From the NCBI GenBank assembly GCA_951217055.1, contig OX578282.1, positions 41,344,329-41,408,328 on the forward strand: 64,000 nt of DNA. Direction: 5' to 3'. The stretch is from Gerris lacustris. Taxonomy: Eukaryota > Arthropoda > Insecta > Hemiptera > Gerridae. This document shows positions 30,964-44,956 of the stretch, piece after piece. A program made the translations under genes and the position numbers. How positions within the stretch are numbered: position 1 is the stretch's first letter; the number at the start of each line of letters is the position of its first letter. Under the pieces are notes generated by a model. It saw only the letters and a list, made by a program, of their open reading frames with translations, was not told where the DNA came from and did not search any database.

Positions 30964-31429
30964 GGTGAAAAATAAGAATATTTTACTTGAAACATTTTTT
31001 CTTTCACCAATATTTTGCCCTCTACATGGGGCGTAAGTATAAAAATGGTACATTTCAGCACCTGAAGGCAAAATTGATGGTTGCCCCTAATACGTGAATG
31101 GATGAGTACACATTTCCCGTTACATGGTACTTATCACCAAAGTTCAATTAATTTATTCCAAACCGTTTAGATTTTAAAAAAGTTTCTAGTAAAATTTTAT
31201 TATTTTTCACCGTAGAATCCAAATATGCTCTCAAAAATATACACTCCAATTAGAAATTTTGAAGTTGGGTGGCCTTGGGGAAAAGTGGGTGGTTGCTCCT
31301 AGTGCGCGATATCATGAAAACAAACTTCCCTTTACATGGTACGGATCCCCCAAGTTTAATTAATTTATCTCCAACCATTCAAAAGTTAAGAGGGAGGGGG
31401 ACTTTTGGACCACCCTGTATATAGTTTGT

Positions 31430-33590
31430 ATGATTGTTAATAAACTTGTAAAGGGAATTATAATTGATAAGTGTTTGATAGTGATGTAAGTCTAGCTTAT
31501 GTTCAATAAACTAATCCTTGTAGATTAGACACCATTTATAGTTAGCATTTCTCTTTGAGATTAAATTAAGCATACAGAAGAAATAGAAAGGATCTAATTA
31601 TTTAGTTCGGTAGAGTTAGTTTAAAACGTGATAGTACCACTGGTCTGTAACTATTTTATTATTTTTAGTTTCTTATCTTTGCTGTGATTCTGTTCTTAAG
31701 AAGGGCAGCAAGTAATAAATCTGTCTGTTGTTGTCGCTCGCTGACTTACCATCGCACTTTTCAATTAACTTCCGCTTTTTTTTACCAGTTATTGCGTGTC
31801 CCCCCTTTTTCCTGGTTCCTCTTCCTATTCTATTCAACCTCATTCCATCTCCACAACGTTTCTTTCCATCTGTTGCAACTGTACATCAAGTTATTTTATT
31901 TACTATCGTAGATCTATTATTTTACTTCCTCTAATTATGTTAATTATTCGACTAGACATCAGACCCTTACATTACTTACTATAATCCTCCAACAAGATTT
32001 TTCTAATCCTTACCGCCTGAAGATTATAGACGCTAACTCATTTTGTAATCCAATGGGCTTATTGTATTATGTGAAATCCCTAAATCATCATAAAGCTTCG
32101 GATAAGGGTTTAGAGATCACTGTTAATACCCTTAAATCATGATATGGCACGGTGCTTTGGACTTAACATTGAAATTTTACGGAAACTTTTACCATCCCAA
32201 GTCTCTGAAATGAATAACACTCACTACTCACGTTCAATAAACGTATTGAATTTAATTGGCAATGACTATAAGCATTTTTCCAGAGATAACTCAAGTTTAC
32301 AATAAAATCGAGGTTTGATGCCCTGGCCGGAAGGATTATTTTTACTGAATAATTTATTGAAGAAAATTGTCGCCACTGCATACATGTACACAACACGTTT
32401 TTTATGATTTATATAGGAGAGTCTATTTTTATATTAAATCCCTGAGGACCCACACAAAACCATAATAGAAAAGTTGTTTGTTTTGTATAAATATATAATA
32501 TAATATATAAATCCTCATTTCCATATGGTATATTATAAAATATTAATAAATATATGCTTCTGGGGTGTTACATTAGTGTTGACATATCACAAAAATATTC
32601 ACATCTGTTTGTCTTATCCTGGAAGATAAGAAAGGATCGATATTTACCCTTAACATTTTAATATTAATGTCACGTTATCTCATTAAGGGAATGATAAATG
32701 CTCCGGTTTATTACATTATTCTGTGGTTATTACAGTCATTTTGAATAAATTTGAATTTCGTAAAGGGTCCCGATGGTTTGCGTGGGATGTTCCAGATGGT
32801 ATTATAATGTCAAATTATTATTAATATTAGGAAGTAAGTTGGGAACTTTTCGAATTATTAAGTTTTAAGGGGGGGGGGGGGCTGAAAGATATTTTAGAGT
32901 GGTAGGCTGAAGCAGCTAAATGTCAAAGGTTAAGTCCGAGAATTAAATGTCAAATCAGAGTACAAGATTTATTCCTTACATTAATGTGAGATGAATTAAT
33001 GTGCTTTAAAAAGCACGCACATTAATAATTTCTATCTTGCTCTTTTTATTTAAAAAAAATCATTTAGCTGTCTAATTAGAGTTTTCATTATTTGGTTGCA
33101 TTTTGTTTGGTGGTAGAAGGCAAAATTATTATTACAAAGTACCTGATAATTGCTTGATAATAATATATTTATTGCTTTGTTTCTGTATTCTTTTTTTAAT
33201 CAACACAGCTACAAATTGTTTACATTGTAACAAGTGATACGGATATTATTGTTTCCTTGGCGGGAAGATGATGTAGTCTAGTGACTACACTTCCTTGCCA
33301 TTTAATTAATAATACATGTATGAGTTTAGAAATAGTAATAATAATTATAATATTTTTTTATAAATTATGTGTTATAGTAATTAGTCTCTAGACCACTGCC
33401 TCTTCAGACGCCTTGGAGGGTTACCTGGAATATGCTGAGAGAGTATAGGAGTCGTTCAAGTAGATTAGGATGTTGGGATAAGGATTCATAGGATTTTCTA
33501 TACTAGAATACAGATAGATTTAAGGAAAGAAAATATATAATATGAAGGTTAAATTATATATTTGGTTTATAATGATTTAGATACCCAGTA
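31430..33590. other. Gene-free stretch with repeat fragments
   Basis: 31672-31900 is a family K segment, similar to 61905-62090 (TGATTCTGTTCTTAAGAAGG against TGATTCTTATCTTCAGAAGT; later CGCTCGCTGAC against CGCTTGCTGAC and CTATTCAACCTCATTCCATC against CTCTTCAACCTCAATCTATC). 32185-32240 is a family C piece. A G12 run is near 32869. The pyrimidine-rich open frames at 31684-31984 are not gene-like. The rest is A+T-rich. Confidence 0.5.
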
Positions 33591-33595
33591 AAAAA

Positions 33596-33880
33596 TATGT
33601 TTGTCTCATTAAATGGATGAAGTTTGATTTGTTTCCCGACCTAAAATTCCAATTTTAAATTTGAAGTTTACGTTTACGCGAGCGTTGCGTGTGAACGCTT
33701 GGACGGATAACGTTGTCCAACGAACTCGTCTTGGGCATTGGTAAAATGAACATGTCTACCAAATTTCATCAAAATCAGTTGACATTTACTCAAGTTATCG
33801 TCGCACGTTTCAGGATTCCCGGACACACAGATCGACAGACAGACAGACACGGAACCAAAAATGTTCCCTGTGTTTAGTGA
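33596..33880 (-). repeat. Family A2 fragment
   Basis: Reverse of the A2 centre: TTTGTCTCATTAAATGGATG, CGTTTACGCGAGCGTTGCGT, ACATGTCTACCAAATTTCAT, CGTCGCACGTTTCA and GACAGACAGACACGGAACC. It joins a family I copy within a few bases (at about 33885), so one probably inserted next to or into the other. Confidence 0.8.
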
Positions 33881-33884
33881 AAAA

Positions 33885-34207
33885 CAATGAGTGATTTAAG
33901 TGATAAGACGAAAATGAGGAGAATAATACGCCCCCGAAATAATTAATTCGGCACAAAATACAACTAATGAATTAATGTCATCGTTATCAAAAGATAAAAA
34001 CGAACTTACATACAGGAAGTTTATTAATTTTTTTTGTACTTATTATTAAAATCCAACAGTCGTAGATAAAGTACGGTACGCAACTCGTGCGAAAACGGCA
34101 TTTTGCTTAGCTCGTGTGGTTTTACTACCCTCGCTATCGCTCGGGTGCAAACTCCACACTCGCATGCAAAATGATACTTTTCGCACTAGACGCGTAATGT
34201 ACTATTA
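33885..34207 (-). repeat. Family I copy, 3' truncated
   Basis: Reverse complement of 19226-19560: AGTGAAAAACAATGA, AGGAGAATAATACGCCCCCG, CATACAGGAAGTTTATTAA, GTACGCAACTCGTGCGAAAA, TACCCTCGCTATCGCTCGGG and GACGCGTAATGTACTA. The Harbinger target here reads GGAGAATAATACGCCC and is unoccupied. Confidence 0.8.
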
Positions 34208-34209
34208 CA

Positions 34210-37093
<2,884 letters not shown>

Positions 37094-37900
37094 TAGCTTG
37101 TTGTCCGAGCTTTGCAACGGATTGTTATTTAATAAATAAATAGCTTGAGATAGAGGGGATTAGAGGAATTGGGTCGATAAACTCCAAAATCAACAGCGTA
37201 TTTTCCGGGAAAACTGTACGTTTATTTCAGATTCGGGCTCAGCTCTCAAAAATACTTCAGAAAATGATATTTTCATTCTGGTGCCCTCATGTTCTAGTAG
37301 GATGAATTTATAAAAAAAATAATACTCAACTTAAAGAGCATTAATAATTGCGGATGCTACGAGCGATCAAAGCCAAAAATTGAAAATATATTCATCAAAT
37401 CTCCATCCGTACAACCGATGGAGGTACGAAAAAAGTCATAGAATCAAACTTGTAGATATTTTAAAGTCAGTCACTTTTTGTGCAATCAGTTTTTCGATAC
37501 GACTTGCCGTTAATTCATAAAACTTCCTTAACGGGGAGGGGTAAAATGAAAAATTTCCGCTTTTTGGATTTTCCTGTCATTTACATGGCTATAGCTTACA
37601 ATTCTGTCAAATTTCAAGTTTCTAGTTATTGTGGAAGTCACTTATAATTTTGATGATGAGTGAGTCAGTCAGTCAGCAACAAAAAATGCAAAGTTTAAAA
37701 CTCTCCTCTGTTGAAAAGGCTGAATATGAAGGGCTAGATTTTTTACAGTGTCCTAAGCTACTTATGCTTAAGCTTAATCTATATTTAAAATTTCAAACGC
37801 CCATTGTTAAAAGATGCAGAGATAAGAGGCTGAGAAAACCCGGGTGAATTGGTTCAAGTAAGATACACGCTTACTGGATCTTGCGCACTGCCTCAGGTTT
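37094..37900 (-). mobile_element. Helitron-like repeat (family G)
   Basis: On the minus strand the presumed 3' end is TCCGTTGCAAAGCTCGGA (short hairpin), CAACAAGCTAG and then T, matching the Helitron pattern of a hairpin shortly before CTRR and insertion before T. Upstream on that strand come TGACTGACTGACTCACTCAT and TTGAAATTTGACAGAATTG. The 37640-37890 part is colinear with 57740-57990 (AAAAGGCTGAATAT, CAGTGTCCTAAGCTACTT, GATACAC.CTTACTGGA). No Rep/helicase coding is present and the 5' boundary is unclear. Confidence 0.4.
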
Positions 37901-38461
37901 GAATGAATAGTATTTATTGTTTTTAAATTTAGGTCTTTACAATACAGTTCGAATGACCTTAATATTTTCAATTAATAGTTAAGCGATAAATAATTCACTG
38001 GTTCATTTTTTTGTATTATAATGATCTATCTCTACTAGGCTGGAGGTAACAGAGGGCTAATGCTAATTGAACTAACTAGCAGTAACTCTATACATATATA
38101 AAACTAAGAGTGACAGTGATTGACTGACTGACTGATCACTAATTCTCCTACTTCCCATTGTCATAGATTTTTGAAATTTGGTACATAGATAGAGTATACC
38201 ATAAATAGAAAAGTGTGGACATTTTGATTTCAATATATGGCAACCATATTGAATTATAGCTACCATCTTGGATTTATTCATCACTAATTCTCCTACTTCC
38301 CATTGGCTTAGAGATATGAAATGTTGTACATAGATAGAGTGTTCCATAAATAGAAAAGTGCGGCCATTTTGATTTCGATATATGGGCACCATATTGAATT
38401 TTAGCCGCCATCTTGGATTTATTCATATTCTATTATCTCAGCTTCAAGAAGACGAAGTATA

Positions 38462-38888
38462 TAGTCCAGGAGATACCGTGCAAAAAAGTGTCTGACTAAC
38501 ATCAAACTAGAATTTTGTATACAAGTCAATCTTTTAGCGCCTTTTACGAATATGTATGTGGTCGGCTAAGTTCTTCTGCGGGACATAGCTTGGCAATAGG
38601 CGTTTGAAGAAAAACAAACCGGTGGAGAGCGGCCATGTCTCACCAATTATGGTGGACAATGTGAATTTCATGATCCTGAGTACAGAATTAGTTAGTAGAC
38701 CAAAAATCAAGTCGATGTTATTTTCACACTTGATAGGTTAGCGTTTTCAAACGCCCATTGCCAAGCTATGTCCCGCAGACAAACTTAGCCGACCACATAT
38801 TCTTAAAAGGCGCTAAAAGATTGACTTGTATACAAAATTCTAGCTTGATGTTAGTCAGACACTTTTTTGCACGGTATCTCCTGGACTA
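38462..38888. mobile_element. 427-bp MITE, TIR TAGTCCAGGAGATACCG, 3-bp TSD ATA
   Basis: TAGTCCAGGAGATACCGTGC at the left is matched perfectly in reverse at the right end. The arms are about 150 bp (38462-38610 and 38745-38888), including CTTTTAGCGCCTTTTA.GAAT and GGACATAGCTTGGCAATGGG-like sequence. ATA flanks both ends. Removing the element and one ATA restores an uninterrupted LINE frame across the site (KTKYMFSSRRNNVWEDK). The ends match those of the fold-back at 11149-12078. Confidence 0.85.
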
Positions 38889-38891
38889 ATA

Positions 38892-39560
38892 TGTTTTCGT
38901 CTAGAAGAAACAATGTCTGGGAGGATAAAGTGCAAATCGGAGGAGAAGAATTTGATAGAGTCCGAGATTTCAAGTATTTGTGATTTTTGATAACTGATGG
39001 GAACGCTGTCTCAGAAGAGATAAATGCCAGGATCGCGGCTGGAAATAGAAGCTATTTCGCCCTACAACCCATTTTCAGATCACGAAACGTGAGCCATAGC
39101 ACAAAGCTCATAGTTTATAAAAGTGTAGTCCGGCACACGGCCACCTATGGGTCAGAGACTTGGACGCTAGTACGGACTGAAGAGGATAAACTCCGTAGAT
39201 GGGAGCGAAAAATCTTAAGGAAAATATTCGGAGTAGTTTGCGAGAATAGCGTTTGGAGATTCCGCACTAATCAAGAAGTGATGGGTTTATACGATCAGCC
39301 AGACATTGTTTTATAGAATCAGGATGAGTTCGATGGCTAGGACATGTGGTGCGCATGGAGGAAAGCAGAGTGCCTAAGAGGATGATGGATGGAAGACCAG
39401 GAGGTGGAAGAAGAAGAGGAGACCCAGAAGGAGATGGCTATAGGATGTCGAAGACGACCTGAGGAGGTTGGGCGTACGCTCCTGGAGGAGACGTGCGCAG
39501 GATAGGGAGGAGTGAGGAGTGGTGAGGCTATGTTTTGGCGGCCAGGGCCCATCACGGACG
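38892..39560 (+). pseudogene. C-terminal part of RTE-like LINE polyprotein
   Basis: Reads NNVWEDKVQIGGEEFDRVRD, FKYL, a TGA where the family usually has G, then EEINARIAAGNRSYFALQ, YGSETWTLVRTEEDKLRRWE, RKILRKIFGVV and WRFRTNQEVMGLYDQPDIV (open 38987-39316). After a stop and a frame change it continues RWLGHVVRMEESRVPKRM and the basic GRPGGGRRRGDP. These are the thumb and post-RT segments of a LINE family common in insects and other arthropods. At least two stops and two frameshifts make it inactive. The catalytic half lies upstream of the truncation point and is absent. Confidence 0.9.
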
Positions 39561-40989
39561 CGGACCGTAGCGCCGAGGAGTAAGTAAGTAAAGTATTATC
39601 TCAGCTTTAAGTGAACCTTGAGATCTGAAATTTGGTACATAGACTTATGGTAGTTAAATAAGAAAATTAAAGGTACTTTCACTTCAAAATATGGCCGCCA
39701 TATTGAATTGTAACCACTATCTTGGATTTATTAACACTTTATTATATCAGCTTCCAGTGGACATAGAGATCTGAAATTGGGTACATAGACTTATAGTATT
39801 TGAAATTGGGTACTTTAACGTATTTCCGTCATATTAAATTATAACCACCATCTTGGATTTTTTTAGCAATAATGTCTTGAATAGAATTTTTTTTATCTTG
39901 GATTTTTTAGTAATAATGTTTTGAATAGAATTTTTTAATTCTTTGGCCTATTTTAACTTTCTTAAATCCATGTTTGGTCAATTATATTAGCCTCCAGTCC
40001 AGCATTAAATGCTGAGATTAGGTACATGGAATGATGGTACCTGAATCAGATAATTAAAGCTAATGCAGTTTTAAGTAAAGACCACCATCTTGAAATCGGC
40101 CAGCCATACAATATTTTTTAATTGATTTAGTTATATATTTATTTGAGGTAAAATGTTTAAAAATAAACAAAAAATAATATACCTATACTTGTACTAAAAT
40201 ACGCAATTATGTAACAATGAAGATATATATTAATTATATTGTTTAAATTATTTTTCACACACAGCGCCAACTTCTAGACGGATAAGGCACGCGAAGCGCG
40301 CCGATCCGGCTGGTAATATTATAATATTATCATTATTGTCTAATTAAAACTTAATTTTAGACAACTGCATTGATTAGATTACCCACATTCCACTAATCCG
40401 AGTTGTGAAAAAGAGGAATTAATTCCTCTAGATATAATAAAACAAACAAATAATAATTGAAACTTGAATCAACTAACTCTAAATAATAAAATTATACAAC
40501 AATAAATTTGATAAAGGGGACAATAAAGCCTGGTTTAGTAAGTCAAACGTTAATTCTACCCACAAAATAAAAATATTTATTTTCTTTACTTTCAAAAGCA
40601 TAAGTTAACTTTAATATTTAATTAAATATCACTTAAAACTAAAATAGAACTTTAAGATTTAATAGAGTTACTTGCTCTTACCTCCGCCAGTAGTGGTAGT
40701 GTACTTAAGGGAATAAAGTTGTTATAAACAAATAACTTTATTTTAACACAACTTTGTTTTCACTGTGAACTCACCTCGTAAACAATTTGTTCTACTGATA
40801 GTATAAAAACATTTTAAGTTGGAGCTAAATTTTATTTTCTGGTTTGCCGCACCTAACTTGAACTATATGATAATACAATGGGTTAACACTATAGGACACA
40901 TAGCAACTGATTTATACTATAAGCTATTCGTGATCCATGGTGTTCAGGCCAATATAATATATTTTATAGTTATTTATGACTTTTTTATA

Positions 40990-41440
40990 TTGCTTCCGAG
41001 CTTACCGAAGGTAACGGAAGCTATGTGATCGTTCTGAAGAACGAAAATATTTTAGGTCTCCGATTTCAAAAATTCCAAGACAGAAATCCGTTTCAGACAT
41101 CAGGGAACATTTTTGGTTCCGTGTCTGTCTGTCGGTCTGTCGGTCTGTCGGTCTGTCGTTCAATTTTTGCGAACCACCATATCTTAAAAACTACACGTCC
41201 AATTTTAATGAAATTTGGATGGTTGGTCATAATTAGCCCATTGTTGGTCCCATATAAGTTTCAACCTTCTGCGCTTATTTGTTTGTCATCCACATGCTCA
41301 CAAACATACATTTATTTATGGCCATATCTTTAAGAGTAATCATCTGATTTTTATGAAATTTTTATGGTTTGTCGAAAGTAGCCTGCAGATAACACCTGCC
41401 TAATTTCAACCTTCTGCGCACTTTAAATCGTGCTAAATTA
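40990..41440 (+). repeat. Family A1 copy, well preserved
   Basis: Exact hairpin head (GCTTCCGAGCTTACCGAAGG then TAACGGAAGC), TGATCGTTCTGAAGAACGAA, CAGAAATCCGTTTCAGACAT, four CGGTCTGT-type units, TTTTTGCGAACCACCATATC, GTCCAATTTTAATGAAATTT, ATAATTAGCCCATTGTTGG, GTCGAAAGTAGCCTGCAGAT. It stops near 41440, so the A+T block and end module are missing. Confidence 0.85.
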
Positions 41441-41442
41441 AT

Positions 41443-42600
41443 ATGTCTTATATTATAAAGCCGCATGGCTAACTGACTCACTGACTAACATTATTGTTTA
41501 CCCACTTCCAGAAGTGCTAGAGGCTTGTGGTTTGCGCCATTCGACGCGCAACGTCCATATTGTGGACCAAAATAACTATACAAAGTTCACTTTTCCCCCT
41601 CCTCCCCCCTTAAAAAAATAAAAATGGGTGACTTGATTTTTAAGCTGATTTGGGGGCTTATTGCGGCTAAACGGTAAGTCCTATTAGAAAATGGATAGCA
41701 CAAGTGGTGACTGATTTTAAAAGATCTACAACTTTAGTCCTATGAGTTTTTGTCGTATCATCATCGGTTGTACCCTAGATTGTGATAATTTTGTTATTAT
41801 TTGGTTTTATTTATTTCCATTTTTGTCTTTGAATGGCCATAGTTTCTATAATAGTTGGCCGATTTTATTTCTGATTGCGGCGATTGAATCTCACACTAAT
41901 GCTCTTTAAATTGAGTATATTTTATTTCATTAGTTCATCCTACTTGCTGAGAACATAAGAGTAAACTTTTTCCCGTGCGCCGTGTCACGTGACCACTTTT
42001 GATTGTTTTTAATATTGTGTCGGATATCATTTTAAAGGCCTTGATATGTACATTAAAGCTATTTTATTTGTTGATTTTTTAAAAATTTTGTACATATACT
42101 TTTGTACCGATTTATAATTTTGTTGTAGGTTAAAGGGTTTAAATACTTATTTGATATTAGGTTTTTTATTTATATGTATTTATTAGCTAAATGAATGCCC
42201 TTTTGTATTGTTTGTTTTTTAAAAATATAAATTTGGTACCTCAGAGTACAGGGGGTACAAATGTTAAAGTTAATCTTTTATAATATGATGTATATCGTTG
42301 AAAAGCTCTTGCATAGTTGATTAATATTTGTTATATTCTATTTTGTGTTATTTTTTGTTTTGAGGGGGGTAAAATAAAAAAACTGTCTATACAGCGGTTT
42401 CTACGATTTGGTTGCAGTTTTATATTTGTTTATATAATTAATTATATGTGCGCTAACGTTTGGTGCTTGTTAGAGGCTTTGTTTCTCTAACAAATGTTCA
42501 AATTTCATCAACTTTATTAAATATTTACTGGAACAGTGCCGCGCCGTTCCAACTTTTTGATTATGTTTATCGAGGTATTTTTCTTGATTTGGTATTTTCT
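41443..42600 (+). repeat. Helitron-like/family H fragment, otherwise gene-free
   Basis: Begins TCTTATATTATAAAGCCGCA, then TGGCTAACTGACTCACTGAC, resembling the start seen at 38087. From 41640 it follows family H (ACGGTAAGTCCTATTAGAAA, CACACTAATGCTCTTTAAAT). The remainder to 42600 is A+T-rich with no frame of note. Confidence 0.45.
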
Positions 42601-42603
42601 TTG

Positions 42604-42645
42604 CGAGGAAGCTATGTGCCACATTAATTGGCAGAGTATTTTTTA
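42604..42645 (+). repeat. Family A terminal module
   Basis: GCGAGGAAGCTATGTGCCAC, then ATTAATTGGCAGAGTATTTT. An isolated end of an A copy. Confidence 0.7.
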
Positions 42646-43091
42646 AATAAAGCTGATTATACTTTTACACTATTAAGTTTAATAAGAATTCATTATTATT
42701 ATCTTAAACATTTAAATAATTACAACAAATCAGTGAAGATATAGGTAATGTAAAGGATAATTATATTTGATAATATTTGACTTTTTTTATTGTGGGTTAA
42801 ACCTTTCTTGTTAAACATGTGTATTATTATCATATTCCTTTCGTTACGTATCTTATATTTTATTATCTTATACATTTCTACATCATTATGTCTTTTCTAC
42901 TCAAAATTTTCCTTCGGGAGCAGGGATAAGCAGTTTCAAAAGTATAGAACCTCATATTGCGTTCTGAACATAATATAAGCAGCTTAAAACAATGTAAAGC
43001 TTCTTTAGTAGTATGAAGGTCATAAAGAATAGAAAAATATATACACACACACACATATATCTCCTTACATCCTTAAATCCTTACATTCTAC

Positions 43092-43094
<3 letters not shown>

Positions 43095-43177
<83 letters not shown>
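43095..43177. repeat. (TA)n microsatellite, 83 bp
   Basis: Pure TA tract. The short flanks CTTACATCC..TTACATTCTA and GTTAGATATGTAAGG are partly complementary, extending the potential hairpin. Confidence 0.95.
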
Positions 43178-43179
<2 letters not shown>

Positions 43180-43527
43180 AGTTAGATATGTAAGGATTCT
43201 TATAGAAAATAAAAAAATGTCCTGGCCTATTCAATTTTTACCTTTTTCATTTTATGCTTTGAAAATAAAAAAAATTGTATTTTTTTTTTTTTCACTTAAA
43301 AGAAAGGTCAAAGAAAAGAAAATAGAAGGAAGGATACAATGTCTTGGGTAAGAAAATCTACAGGAAAATATAGATAACAAAAAGCGACTTAAGGTAGAAA
43401 ATTGTGTTTCCAAAGGGCTTCCATTTTCAAGGAAAATCAACAAGAGGATTTAGGTATATGCTTACCTTGGCCCTTTTCATGGCTAAATCCCTTCAGGCAC
43501 TTATGAAAATCCTTTACGACAATAAGC

Positions 43528-43580
<53 letters not shown>

Positions 43581-44950
43581 CCTCCACTTTTTTTCCCCGG
43601 TACTCTGGACCTTTTCTCCTTCCTTTTTATATTTTAGGAGTAATATAAAAGGGGAAAATATATATTGCTATTATCTGCTGATCCTTTAGTTGCCTTGCTT
43701 AAACTTTATTCGAAATAGCCAAGAGAATAAGTTGGGGGTATTAAACGAATAAAAATGGTTAAATCTTGTAAATCTTACTTGAGACCAAAACAGCTATTTT
43801 CTTAAATTGTATCTTAATTTAAAGATGGCATTAAAAATGTAAGGGATATTTTTATTTTTTTAAATAATTTAATTAATTCTTTTAGAAACTATAAATTATT
43901 GATGCTTATTAATTTCTATAAATGTATACCATTAGGATTGATGTAATAACTAAGTTGGCCAGAGTGTTTAATTGATCAGGATAAAAAAGAAAATAAATCT
44001 AAAATTCTAATGTAAACAAATAGAAAAAAAATTAGGCATTGCGTCCCCAAATTAATTAATTTCTTGATTTCTCCTTATTGTATGTTTTTTCTAAACATGT
44101 TTCTCAAATTTTACCGAAATCAGCTCTGTAGTTTAAGCTTTACGCGTATGTACAGACGACAAACAAAAGACTTCTGCAAAACACTTTTATTACAAAAGAA
44201 AATTGGCTTAGGGGACCTTAAAACGGGTAAATTCCTCAAAATCTAATTTATGCCTCATTACAATTGTTTATTTTATACTCGTATAACATGTATTTATGAG
44301 GAAGTATAAATGAAGGGGTTATTTTCTCAGAATTAATTATCAGCTTGCGATTAGTGGGAGTTAGAAAGGCTTAAGAAGGATCTCTAAAATCTAGAGATTA
44401 AACCATTGGTTTAATAAACCTCTGGTTCACCGTGTACTTCCTTCTAATATTCTGATTAAATTGGTAAGTTGTGGCTAGGTAATGCAATAGATTTCGTCTG
44501 TTCGGTTCGGCAGTTTGTGCGAGGCTTAAAGTATGGCTTAACCATTATGATAATAATAGTAATATCAAAGTTTTGTTTGGTATCATAATTGTATTTTTAA
44601 ATGTGTATGCCGGTCTGATAACAATATTGATAAGGGACGAATTGTTATCTCTTCCAATTTATACTTAGTACTATCTGCGTGATTACTTATAATGCTCTTT
44701 CATTTCTCGTTATAATATGTTACCAAATCGTTATCATTGTTCTTGTTATATGTTAGTACGTAATTGTTATTGTTTTATCATTTTACCAGAACTCACGTTA
44801 TAAGATGGGAAGTGTAATTTATTTCTAGACAACGGAATTTTAAGAGTTCCTAATACAATGTCAGACTTTGACTTCTCAATAGTGTAATTATAAGGTGAAT
44901 TAACGTATCTTTACTTATCCTTCTTGATGTGTGATAATGTACTTTATTGT
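43178..44950. other. Gene-free stretch with A49 tract and a family B piece
   Basis: Poly(A) of 49 at 43529-43577 follows GATTTAGG...AATAAGCC. No retroposon body or target duplication was recognised beside it. 44060-44235 holds family B elements (TTTCTCAAATTTTACCGAAA, TCAGCTCTGTAGTTTAAGCT, GGGGACCTTAAAACG). The rest is A+T-rich. Confidence 0.5.
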
Positions 44951-44956
44951 AGTTAA

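Larger units (their letters stand above)
29432..31417. mobile_element. Inverted-repeat DNA element with TA-flanked ends (about 2 kb including a nested LINE)
   Basis: The ends CAGGTTGGTCCGAA and TTTTGGACCACCCTG are each next to TA. The arms (29432-29650 and 31200-31417) are complementary for over 200 bp: GGATCTGTACCATGTAAAGG against CCTTTACATGGTACGGATCC, and GGCCACCCAACTTC against GAAGTTGGGTGGCC. A second, inner pair of the same unit lies at 29881-30050 and 31030-31190. The layout is unit, unit, LINE, inverted unit, inverted unit. TA flanks and a CAGGG-type end fit Tc1/mariner, but no transposase is present. Confidence 0.75.
38449..39593 (+). mobile_element. RTE-like LINE, 5' truncated, with nested MITE, 18-bp TSD
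   Basis: TATTATCTCAGCTT(C/T)AAG at 38431-38448 and 39594-39611 is an 18-bp duplication with one difference. Inside are LINE residues KTKY (38449-38460), the MITE (38462-38888), and the continuing LINE sequence to the TAAGTAAGTAAAG tail. It is the same family as 30061-30963 by its 3' end. The target is unit 3 of the 145-bp array. Confidence 0.85.
38134..39860 (+). repeat. 145-bp tandem repeat, interrupted
   Basis: ATCACTAATTCTCCTACTTC begins unit 1 (38135) and unit 2 (38280), 145 bp apart. Each contains GGTACATAGATAGAG or a variant, CCATAAATAGAAAAGTG, CATTTTGATTTC, CATATTGAATT and CATCTTGGATTTATT. A third unit starts at about 38424. It continues after the LINE at 39594 (TATTATCTCAGCTTTAAG), with a further unit at about 39737. 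Later units are diverged. Confidence 0.85.
38087..40312 (+). mobile_element. Putative non-autonomous Helitron containing a tandem array and nested elements
   Basis: Start TCTATACATATATAAAACTA followed by TGACTGACTGACTGATCA and TTGAAATTTGGTACATAG resembles arthropod Helitron 5' ends (TC, TATATAAA, tetranucleotide run, GAAATTTGGTA core). The end GGCACGCGAAGCGCGCC is a hairpin, then GATCCGGCTGG and T, fitting the Helitron CTRR end. The base before the start is C rather than the expected A, which weakens the case. The interior is a 145-bp tandem repeat interrupted by a LINE and a MITE. Confidence 0.4.
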
